64,000 bases of DNA from Trichostrongylus colubriformis (Eukaryota; Nematoda; Chromadorea; Rhabditida; Trichostrongylidae): positions 1,241,992-1,305,991 of the forward strand of contig OZ022261.1 in assembly GCA_963978905.1 (NCBI GenBank). The letters are read 5' to 3'. Positions 1 to 9,603 of this stretch are shown piece by piece; position 1 is the first letter of the stretch; each line of letters begins with the position of its first letter. The position numbers were made by a program, and so were the translations under genes. The notes under the pieces are model-generated. The model was not told the DNA's origin, did no database searches, and worked only from the letters and a program-made list of their open reading frames with translations.

Positions 1-207
1 GCTATTCTTAGTGGATTGCCCATTGTGAGGCAGCTTCTTTCACTAGAGTTAGAAGAGGTCGCTTGAGCTCACCTCCACCTTTTACTACGATCTCCTCATA
101 GTCGCGGGAGGAGGCTTCCGAGTGTAAGGCTTGGATTTCCTCACGGGTAGTTGCTATGGAGTAGCTCTCTGGTCCTTCCAGGGTGTATATAAAGTAGTAC
201 GAATGCT
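1..207. other. Left edge, no gene recognised
   Basis: No coding block is supported. The motif ATAAAGTAGTACGAATG near 188-205 is shared with the left end of the foldback element at 2.53 kb, so this may be a fragment of the same family. Confidence 0.3.
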
Positions 208-402
208 GGGAGAGTTGCCAGCGAGGATGGAACAGCGAACTACTCTTGGCTAGTGACGCAGAGAAGCGCGAGAGAGAAAAGAGATTTTCGGATTTCGATT
301 TTTGGTTTTTTATTTCGTTCTTACTCTAATGTAGCACTGCTGAGCACCCCAACTTTCATACTCCTCAATCTGCCAAATTTGCCCTTCCCGATGCCTTTGA
401 AC
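208..402 (+). repeat. F2 repeat, partial copy
   Basis: It shares GAGTTGCCAGCGAGG, CTAGTGACGCAGAG and CAAATTTGCCCTTCCCG with copies at 1.45, 43.2, 44.4 (inverted) and 61.2 kb. It ends at the F1 element that follows. Confidence 0.65.
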
Positions 403-423
403 AGCACAGAACCCTGTGCTGTT

Positions 424-848
424 TGAAGGAATCGTCCACGGAAAATGAGTTTTTGTGTTACCCATATTTTTATGTTGTATTTGCCCAATGTTGGCCTCAT
501 GCAAAATTTCACGCGAAAAAATGTGAATCTGGCTGAGGTACACCACCACAAAGTGCGGTCCCAGTGGGCGGGACCTCCGTGTAAGAGCCTCGTCCCGTCT
601 TCCGCCGCCGTTGGGAACGGAGAGTAGGACTGTTTACGTAACCTTCTGTTCCTACAATGCGTATCCGACCACGGCGGACGCGGTACGAGGCTTTTACACG
701 GAGGCCCCGCCCACTGGGACCGCACTTTGTGGTGCTGTATCTCAGTCAGATTTTTCGCGTGAAATTTTCATGAGGCCAACATTAGGCGAATGCAACATAA
801 ATACATGGGTAACACAAAAACTCATTTTCCGTGGACGATTCCTTTAAA
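424..848. mobile_element. F1 palindromic element (copy A)
   Basis: Its ends are GGAATCGTCCACGGAAAATG and the reverse complement ending in CCTTTAA. The two halves are nearly self-complementary and each carries a GTGGGCGG-type motif. There is no coding capacity, so it is a MITE-like non-autonomous element. TTAA-like edges suggest a TTAA target. Confidence 0.8.
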
Positions 849-904
849 GACACCGGAAGGGGTGAAGAGTTGTTGCCTTGAACAGGTTCATCCCATCGCT
901 GGAA

Positions 905-1165
905 TTATCCATTGCCGCCATTGCCGTGTCCTAGTATCAGCGGTTGTGAAGACACGGCAATGATACTGGTGAAGACACGGCAGTGTGTAGGTCCACTAAT
1001 GGTAGTGAATAGACGGCAATGGTCAGTCCACCGATGGTCGTGAGTAGACGGCAATTGTTAAGTCTACCGCTGGTAGTGGACGGCTATGGACAAGTACACC
1101 TGTGGTAGTGAATAAGAGGCAATCTTCAAGGCCACCGATAGTTGTGAATAAACGGTAATGGCTAC
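905..1165. repeat. Degenerate tandem repeat (minisatellite-like)
   Basis: Units of about 35-50 bp recur around GTAGTGAATAGACGGCAATG and CCACCGATGGT. A few more units follow the F2 copy at 1690-1810, so the F2 repeat may have inserted into the array. Confidence 0.6.
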
Positions 1166-1451
1166 GGGCAGAGGAAGGGGTAAAGAGAAAGTGAAAACTC
1201 TTAATACATGCTCCCTGGAAACAAGTCTTTCACTCCAGAAGAGGTGGTGGGTGGCGAAATTCACGCTGAAAAAGAGCTTATCACGAATCCGCAGCACTGC
1301 TAGTTACAGTCCAGTTCCCGTAGGCTGACGGGGCGGGGCCCACAGAGTTGGGTGAGAGTGTGTGGCGGGGTGAGAGAGATCGATACAAGTCCGTAGGCCT
1401 CGCCCTGCCAGCCGTAATTGAAATGGACTATATGCTGCCGTTCATTCACGG

Positions 1452-1684
1452 GGGGAGTTGCTAGCGAGGACGCATCGCTCGCGGACGACTCATTCAGCCC
1501 CTCGCCCGTCCGTAGTCTACTCTTGACTAGTGCGCAGAGGTGCGCGAGAAGGGAAGGTTTTCGGGTTCCATTTTTTCGTTTTTTTTTAGTTTTTATTTAT
1601 TCTTTCTCTACTGTTACACTGCCGAGTACCCCTATTCTCATCTTCCACAGTCTTACCAAATTTACCCTTCCCGGTGCCTTCAAG
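1452..1684 (+). repeat. F2 repeat copy
   Basis: It runs from GGAGTTGCTAGCGAGGA to ACCCTTCCCGGTGCCTT and is collinear with the 61.2-kb copy. A 95-codon ORF (1418-1705) is incidental to the repeat. Confidence 0.65.
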
Positions 1685-1810
1685 TCCACCTATAATAGTG
1701 AGTAGACGGCAGTGATTTGGTTCACTGATTACAGCGAGTAGACGACCATGATTTCTTACTTTGGTGGTAGTGAAGACACGGCTACGTTCACCGATGGAAG
1801 TGAATCTTCA

Positions 1811-2408
1811 CTAAAATCATACTCAAATAGTGAGCTTCCCCTTTGCGAATCATGTTGTAGGCAATTACACGTTGAGGCCGTTTGAGGATGAATTTCTCAG
1901 GGATCATGGTAACGTATGAATCTGAAGCTCATAAAATAAAGCAACAACCATGCAGGCGATAATTAATTCATCAGTAAAGGTGTATCTGAGGAAATGCACT
2001 GTTTAACGAGGGAAGACGAAATGTAAGGTAACAAAGTTTCACAACTGAATGTTGTTTGAATACGCAGTACTATTCATGAAAAAACAAAACAAAACTCCAG
2101 ACGGATACTGCAAGTTGCCATGAAGCAAGATGTGTCAGTACTCCAGAATTATCGGACACAACTACTTCGAAGTAAGAGGTAGTACATTGGAGCCCGTGCA
2201 GGGAGATATCTAATAAAAAACCAATATTATCAATTCTAAAGTCTATTATTGTCACCTCTATTTCCATCTGGAGTTGTTCAGCGGAAGTATTGCGAAAATG
2301 ATGGTGAGCAGCCGAAAATACCGAAAGTGTAGGTACGGCATCAGTGCTCGGATATTGTAGAAGCAGGTCTACCCTATCGTGCTTCAAGGTATACTGAACA
2401 AGCTGATT
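1811..2408. other. No gene recognised
   Basis: AT-rich sequence with only short frames on both strands. No splice-bounded coding block or known repeat is seen. Confidence 0.4.
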
Positions 2409-2520
2409 AGGCCGCGTTCATACTTTGCGCACTGACGCCTGCACCGGCAGCGACGGCGTTAATCATTTGCCCGCCGCCGACTACGGCGACATTCTGGTGA
2501 CGCGCTCCGTTTGTAAAGGG
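2409..2520. repeat. Short dispersed repeat beginning GCCGCGTTCATACTTTGCG
   Basis: The first 20 bases recur at 13268 and 40797, followed by GC-rich sequence with ACCGGC and GACGGCG motifs that diverges. Probably a short non-autonomous element. Confidence 0.55.
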
Positions 2521-2526
2521 GTGAGT

Positions 2527-3166
2527 GCGTATAAAGTAGTACGAATGACTTTCTTCACCTTATGATGATTCACCTTATGTGCAAAGATGTAATTAACGAG
2601 GGGCGAGAATCTGAGGTCACCCAATTATGAAGTTGCCTACAACAGCCAGCGTAAGAAAAATAATATGAGTAAAGGAAGCTAGAAGTAAATGAATTTTCTT
2701 ATCGCAAACTACATGCCGTTTCAAAGGTACCACATGCCGTTTCAAATATTTATAACATATTAAGTACAAGTGATACTGAAGACAAAGCGAATCAAAATTA
2801 GGTTTATATGAAGAAATTTTCGATTCTGTAAACAGGTCATATAACTGTGTTGGTAACATATTTAAACATCTTTCCAATATCCTTTACTTTCACCTTAACC
2901 GTGACCTTTGAGTTTATATTCATACAAGGGTTATTGGTTGAATACTGGATGTGTATACTGGATGTGTATTCACAAAGCTCTTTTTTGCCTTGTAACACAG
3001 GATCATTTACTGCTGGCTTCCTTTACTCATATTATGTTTCTTTCGATGGCTGTTGTGGGCAACTTACATGATTGGGTGACCTCACATTCTTGCCCCTCGT
3101 TAATTACTTCTTCGCACATTACGTGCGAAGAAAGCGTTCGTACCACTTTATACATAGCTGTCCTTC
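2527..3166. mobile_element. Foldback element with inverted repeats of about 150 bp
   Basis: The left end GTATAAAGTAGTACGAATGA is mirrored at the right by TTCGTACCACTTTATAC. Within the arms, CTCGTTAATTAC and ACATTACGTGC-type blocks and ACCTCACATTCTTGCCCCTC also pair in inverted form. The AT-rich centre has no supported gene. A related half lies at 33.57-33.72 kb. Confidence 0.7.
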
Positions 3167-4499
3167 CAGCAACTGATGATACCAACGCAACCATTGCCCT
3201 CTCCTCCATTGGCATTTGCGTTTACGTTTTGCATTTGTTCCTGTACTATCGTTCCAGTGGCAAGCTTGTCACAATCACAATCTTCATTTCAGCAAGTGCA
3301 GCGGACTCTCAAGTTTATTCGTCATGGGCCAGTACTCGCCGCTGTAAAGGAGTGCAGGCATAGCCATTGATCGTTATATCAACGCTTCGACTCGGAAAGA
3401 AAATCGAAGGTCCGCAGCGCCTTAATCCGTCGCACACCGCCGATCTTACCATAACTGCGACTCATAACTTGCTCATCAAAGTTTGAAGGACACTATATTT
3501 CAATGATGTCTCTCCCTTTATCCATGCCGCTTCAACACGAGCCTTTACTGCCTAGTTTGCGATACCCTATGCATAGTAAATATATGGCAATCTACATCCT
3601 TCAAGGCATCATAAGTTCTGAACTTCTGATGCTTTTGCTATGGCATCCATGAGTGGCTCTGAATTATTCGGAGCTCAACAAAAAAAAACGAAACATCTTG
3701 CGACTTTGCCTGCCATTTTTGCACTGTGGCCTCATGATCTTCTCTGCCGCACGCTGACAGGGCAATGTCGTCGAGGTGAGTTTAGTTTTCAACGCTTCTC
3801 CGTTAGATTGTTTTACCATGACATTCAGAGTGAGCAACAAGGGAACCATTCTGAGCTAATAGACATGCCGTCGGAGCCCCTTCCAGGTTATAGTTTGCAA
3901 AGGCCGTCGAACGCCCCTCTAAGGTCAAGAAAGGTCAAGAAGCAGGCTGCCCTGATTTCATACTTGAGCGCACAGCCCACAATTGTTACCCTAGAATGCA
4001 TCTTTTTAGATTCCTCGAAGTAGGCCCAAGTCATTTCTATAAACGCCCATTCACCTGTTAGAGAATGCCGTATTGCACATTTATCATTGTTGCGAAGTCT
4101 AGGGAAAAACACCTTGAGATTTATCTAAATGAAAGGCATTTCGACTTAGCAAAACAGGATCCAAGGGTGAAGCACTAGTCGCTCCACAATCCCACAATAT
4201 ATCGTAGATCTTCTATGCAAGCACATCTGTGCCGCATGTGCATCTTTTACACTTTAATTTTAATGCTAGCACTATCTTTGGATTTGTCCTATGGCATTCC
4301 TCTTCTGGAGTATTTCAAACTTGCTCTCTGCTTTAAAAATGTAAAGATGGCACTAGGAAGTCGTATGTGACAGCATAATCTGGAAGCACACGGTTTCGCG
4401 AAGCTGTGACACCATGATTTAGAAACATATCGTTTCGGGAGCGAGGCCATATTCGCGATCAGCGCACTAAATACCTTTTATAGGTTACCTTTCAAAGTA
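3167..4499. other. No gene established; one 127-codon frame
   Basis: The + frame 3640-4023 starts MASMSGSELFGAQQKKT and ends in LDSSK, but has no domain, no clear splice context and no phase link to the large gene. Kept as unassigned. Confidence 0.2.
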
Positions 4500-5712
4500 C
4501 CCTAAAGTCCCATAGATAAGAGCGGTTTGATTTACCAGTAAAAAAAATTCTCAAAAATTCTTAAAATTCTTTAAAAAATTTTCAAAAATTAGTATTGCTT
4601 CGAATTTCTCTCCAGCAGCAGTCACTCCCAATGCAACAGTAAAATTAGATTTCTCATAGCCGGTTTCGCAATTTCAACTTCGGGAGATCATAACTCGGCT
4701 CAGACTGCATCTTTTCTCACAAAATAAGCACCATTTGATTCTTTACACTTTTGGAAGTATTATGGATATTTGCATATCTTATTTTGAAGAAGGGCTGATG
4801 ATTCATAAAGCGCGAAAACAGAAAAAGTCGACTTCAAACCATCATTCTTTCCAAATACACTGCTGCTGAAGAGGCTGTCCAGATGTTTGGAAAAATGGGG
4901 CATAGTTAGCGCTAGATCTGGTGAATAGGATAGACGAGTAATGGCTTCAGCCTTCACTGCTTCAATCACTGGAAGAGGATTTGGGAAAATGCGCTTGCGC
5001 ATAGCTGTCGTGAGGGGTCCCTCGGCACCCATTTCTTTGGATTTTTCCAAATCAAGGCTACTTGAGATGGTTGGTCAAGCTTGCCTGTTGAGGGCCAATA
5101 CATGTGGATATCGCCTGCAAGTATGGGTGCTCATCGCTTTCTGTCGCTTTAGTTAAAGCGATTTGAACAATTGAAAATTCGAGCAACCCGTTCTAATTTC
5201 TGCACATCTGAAACCAGGGACAAAGTGTTCAGTACAATGCTTCAACCCCTCTCCTTGCAGCACTCACATTTGTGATCACCTTCGCTGGGACTCAGCTAAA
5301 CAAAAACTCGTGAAGTTGAGTCATCTGAAAAGTGCCATTTTCGCAGTACTTCATAATTTTCCTAATAACTCGAAAAACTTGTAACATTTCAGGAAAAGCA
5401 TATAACCAGAAAGAGCAACTTTTCCTCTATCTAAAAAGCACAACTTGTAATTTAATTCATGTAGACGCGCTTCGAAATTCGAGTTTATTTTGTGAACGCG
5501 CAAATGCGGCCAGAAGTTTCCTTACAAGCTAATAAAAAAATAGCTATAGAAAAAGTATAAAGAACAGTAAGAATAAAGGAAAAGTTGTAGGCTATTAATG
5601 CGATAATCATGAGCACACAGCGCCAAAGAAAAACGTATACAAACGTCAATTTTCATTTTCTTGCACAAACCGCTCTTATCTACGGGCCGCTCTTATCTAT
5701 GGGACTTTAGGG
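4500..5712 (-). mobile_element. Mariner-like DNA transposon relic, 1.2 kb, with TIRs
   Basis: Its ends are CCCTAAAGTCCCATAGATAA and TCTTATCTATGGGACTTTAG, flanked by TA on both sides (4498-4499 and 5713-5714), the duplication typical of Tc1/mariner elements. The right terminus is partly duplicated. On the - strand near 4,760-4,990 a frame reads SYSPDLALTMPHFSKHLDSL, resembling the YSPDLAPxDxHxFxxL block at the C-terminal end of mariner transposase. The Asp of the triad is replaced and the N-terminal half is lost. Confidence 0.65.
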
Positions 5713-7060
5713 TACAACGACGAGATAAAAGCCTAATGGGGCCACACCAGAAAAACTTATGTGCTGAAAAAATTATGAATTGCATTAAATCTAGCAAAAT
5801 TAAATGTATACAGAGGAAAACAGATGACTACGGAAGCAGGAATACTTGATAAGTGAACAAGAGATAAGTTGCACCAAAGTGCAGGGAGTGATAGACATCT
5901 CTTATAACGAGAGAGACAACCCAAATACTCGCACAAGCAGGAACGAATCACCATGGAAACGGCTGGGCGCGACCGCTATGAAATTAGGATTCACTGTTTA
6001 AAACTCCGGCTTATTTGTGCACCTATGATTTACGAAGTGCCGTAATTTGGAAATGGATCTGGAACGCGCATAACAACATGGGGTAAAATTTGCAACTGAA
6101 GTCATTTTTTGTGGTTCACTTTGTTAGAACCTTTCATAAATTGTTGTATATGTTTCTACGTAGTTGTCTCAAGTGTCTCTAATCAGACCCCAGAAGGAAA
6201 CACAGTCAACCATCTGAGTGCCTTCATGGCCGTTGTCAACAGGAAATAACCCGCCTTTACGAAATGGTGCACGAGTTTCTCACATGTGAACTTTGACACT
6301 TCAGCTGTCTACGATGCGATGCCTATGAAACGGAAACAGGAAACGAGACTTAATTCAGCCACCTTGAAGTAATCGTTATGGTGGATGTCCTCAAAATTTG
6401 GGAACTGAGCAAAAATCAATGATGCACTTACAAGGGAAGGGTTTTAACTTTCCATGGAGCTTCGAAATGGGACCCGGGTCGATAGATCTCCGAATACTGA
6501 TTACAAATGTGAAAACCAACATTGCAAAATGCCATTGTGAAGCATTAGGAGGGGTCAAAGTTTGCCTGTGACATCTCAAGGCGAGGCGCTTTGCCATCAG
6601 CACGGCCGCTATAGCAGCCGCATCGGCCACTCCGGCTCTGTGGTAGAGTTCCGAATCTGCACAATAGCGGTGTTTGCTCCCCACCGGTGTGGACTTTTTT
6701 GCGTTTGTTCTATTGTCAGTAAGTGCTTTTCTTCCACTCCTGAGCGTTTCCTTGTATCAAGCCACAATTAACACAAATAAAAAAGAGTAAAGTGTGCGTG
6801 AAGCATAAGTGCTGCTCACAGGATGCGCGCCTTATGCGCGCTGTCAGTAGTTATAAATTAAGTGGCAGGGCAAATGATGGGTGCGATTGGTAACGCGTCC
6901 TTTGATTAGACCTTTGATTCCACAAGTGAAGCAAATTTCACGATTACCTACCTTGCTGCTGCAATTATTTGCTGCATGACTTTAATGCTGTCGTGTCAGC
7001 ACTACACCTTGCAGCTCTAACGTTCAGAAGCCCTTTGAACTTCGGAGCAGCACGAACTAT
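5713..7060. other. Intergenic or 5' region with a dispersed repeat
   Basis: A stretch at about 6485-6600 (GATTACAAATGTGAAAACCA ... CATTGCAAAATGCC) recurs at about 14400-14500. Otherwise only short unsupported frames are present. Confidence 0.35.
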
Positions 7061-7299
7061 GGTGTGTACGTGTTTGTAGGTGATGTTTTCTGAATACTCG
7101 GTCTTCATGGAGATCAGCAGGTCTATGAACGTATCAAATTTACTTTGGTCTAAGGGAGTGGTCTTGTGTTACGTGGCTTATGTCAAATTTGCCAGTTCCA
7201 TGTAGTTGGTCCCCATACCCTGTTTTAAGTACCGCGAAAACCTCTCAACGCTGACCAATTCCTTGAGCCGATCTTCTTGTTGGCAATGAAATCGCAGTC

Positions 7300-7720
7300 G
7301 ACGGCCTTCAAGAAGGTATGGTCATTTTTACAGAACTCTTCCAGCTTCCCTTGGCACGCGTCGAGTCAGTCCTCAATGCAGCTTTTGTTCATGCGAGAAA
7401 GATTGTTAAAGCCGAAGTTGAACCAAATCGTTACTGGCAAGGGTCCGACTCGGGTTGTCATATACCGAACAAATCGTTGTTCCTGCACAAATTGATTACC
7501 AGGAAATCCACACCACCAACGCCTCTCAAGTCGCTTCTTCCAATGAACCACACTTTTCAGTGTCGTAAACACCGTGCAGCGAGTAGTGGCGCATCCTCTG
7601 GGTCAATGGGGCCGGTTTGCGCCATGCGATGCTCGTTGCCGCTGTAAGGGCTCTTGCGGTGATCTCAAATTGCCATCCCACTCCTTCCAGGCAGCTTGTT
7701 ATAGTCCTGAGATTGTAGGA
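7300..7720 (-). pseudogene. Possible LINE (RTE-like endonuclease) relic
   Basis: On the - strand, broken frames give RGVGGVDFLVINLCRNND and YDTEKCGSLEEAT, resembling the RGVGGVGFLV block of RTE-type endonuclease domains. Frameshifts are frequent and no reverse-transcriptase motif was found, so this is a tentative old fragment. Confidence 0.3.
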
Positions 7721-8204
7721 TCCTCTTGAGAGCGGTCCTACAGGTCATACCCACTGTGTCATTAGAAACTTCCTCATTTCCAGAGGAATGATGATTTTTA
7801 AAGCGGCCCACCACAGCAAAAGCAAATACTTCATCCTCCTGATTCGTCGGCGTTCAAGGCAGGTACATAGTTGCATCTGGACTGCAGTTCACTCCTGTTC
7901 CCCACCTAGTCTCACGCCACCTAGCCTCGCCATCATTCGGATGGATCTCCATGGTGCTCGGTATTCATAGGATTTCTTAAGAGCCTCAATAGCTTACCCA
8001 TTGTCTATGGTCCATCCTTCCTCACATAATATATACGAGTGGAAAGCTCTTCTGTCAACCTGAAAGGCGGAAATTTCTTGACACATACCTTAACGCTTCT
8101 TCTCACTACTTTATTTGTCTGCAGCTTATACCAGTTCAGGGAGGAGATCGAGCACCCAACTTATCGTCAACTGTGTTTTAAGGCAGCTTTGGAGTCTTGG
8201 AGCT

Positions 8205-8810
8205 CGATATCAAAGCTCCTTTATTTCACGAACCAAGTGACTTGTACTGGGGTGGGGGTCGATTGGTGGAATTTTCGCGCAACCGCCCGCGGCGAACGGC
8301 GCGGCGAGTGCGAGTCCTTTGCAATTCCGCTCAAGACGCAATGGGCTGGTACCGTAAGGGTCCTCTAAAGATTGCACCTATTTTCAGCGCGGGCGGCTCT
8401 CTGCTTTTGTTCTTATGCTTAATAAGAGAACTGAAATATTAAAGGTGATTTTATGTTATTTTTCTCTTTCATTCTGCAGTGAGTGATCCATAAAAGTTTA
8501 TTCAGATGTATCAAAAATTGACGAAACCTGTCAAGATAACACAACAATCAACAACAACCTCAAGTACAATGAAAGCAGTGATAGCTATGCCTTTAATAGC
8601 TTTGAGGACGATGGAGAGCTGATATTGCACAATATATTGCTGAAAATATGTGCAATCTTTAAAAGTCCCTTACGGTACCAGCCCATTGCGTTTTGAGCGG
8701 AATTCGAAACGACTCGTACTGACGGCGCAGCAAGTGCGACCCCGCGAAGCGAAAATTCGACCAATCGACCTCCACCCCTTGTACTGTGACCCAACGAAGC
8801 TCTTCTTTGC
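8205..8810. mobile_element. Foldback element with arms of about 180 bp
   Basis: The left arm contains GTACTGGGGTGGGGGTCGAT, GCTCAAGACGCAATGGGCTG and GTACCGTAAGGG. The right arm (8640-8800) carries their reverse complements, including CAGCCCATTGCGTTTTGAGC. The 250-bp AT-rich spacer is non-coding. Confidence 0.7.
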
Positions 8811-9514
8811 TGCGCTTTTCCGTCATATCCACTGACAGCTCGTGGAAGCATGACCTAGTGAGAACAGTTGGGCATCCTTTGCCAAAAGGCGCTGGGTGAT
8901 CCTTTTTGTCGCTCTCTCCTCGTGATATATAGTCTCAGTGGGGGATACCAAAAGTAACAGTATGCATTTATATGCTTTCATTATGGGCTACAATTCCTTG
9001 GCACCATGTCCATAGCAGATAGCTGTTTCCATAGTCACCACGAGCAGCCCTCGAAATTAGTGCTCATGAGTGGATAACGTTGGCAATTACAATGTAGCAG
9101 TAAAGATGAGCCACAGAGAACCTTGATAAGTTGATTTCCTTACTGGTGGAGATTCACAGCGAATTAATTCGTGTGGGTTTCTAACAATTTTAGAGCTTAT
9201 TTCAACTTATATTATGTAATGTTAACGGTAGCGCTTGTATCGATAGCAGTTTCCAATTAGTTCTCACCACATGGTTCCGAAGCCAAGCAGTCTTGTTTGA
9301 TAACTGCTTTGAAGGTTTATTACTGAATACTTGTTACATATTCTGTCTAAGAATAAACCATGTAAACGGTACACGTATGATTGCAAACTAATCGCAGTGG
9401 CATGCTACGAGTGAATGCGTAGCTAAAAAGGAAGCCTCTGTCACTCACGTGGTTGGATTATCGCATTAGCCAGCGCGAGTCGTTAATCTGCTATTGCTTA
9501 TTGGCTGTTATCAG
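8811..9514. other. Upstream of the first recognised exon; nothing defined
   Basis: AT-rich, with no splice-bounded block found. Further 5' exons of the ANK/FERM gene may lie here or further left. Confidence 0.3.
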
Positions 9515-9603
9515 CTTCTACCTCCACTGTGTTCACGTCCTCGAAGCTTTCTGAGACTTGCTCAGCATCGGCTAGACATCTATCCAATGGAGTCATCAGA
9601 AAG
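9515..9603 (+). CDS. Exon of the ANK/FERM gene (first exon recognised)
   Basis: The block follows GTTATCAG and ends at AAAG|GTTTGT. It reads in phase 0 and leaves phase 2. The peptide has many Pro, Leu and Arg and ends ...LDIYPMESSER. The split last codon joins the next exon as Arg. No initiator methionine or upstream exon could be fixed. Confidence 0.5.
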
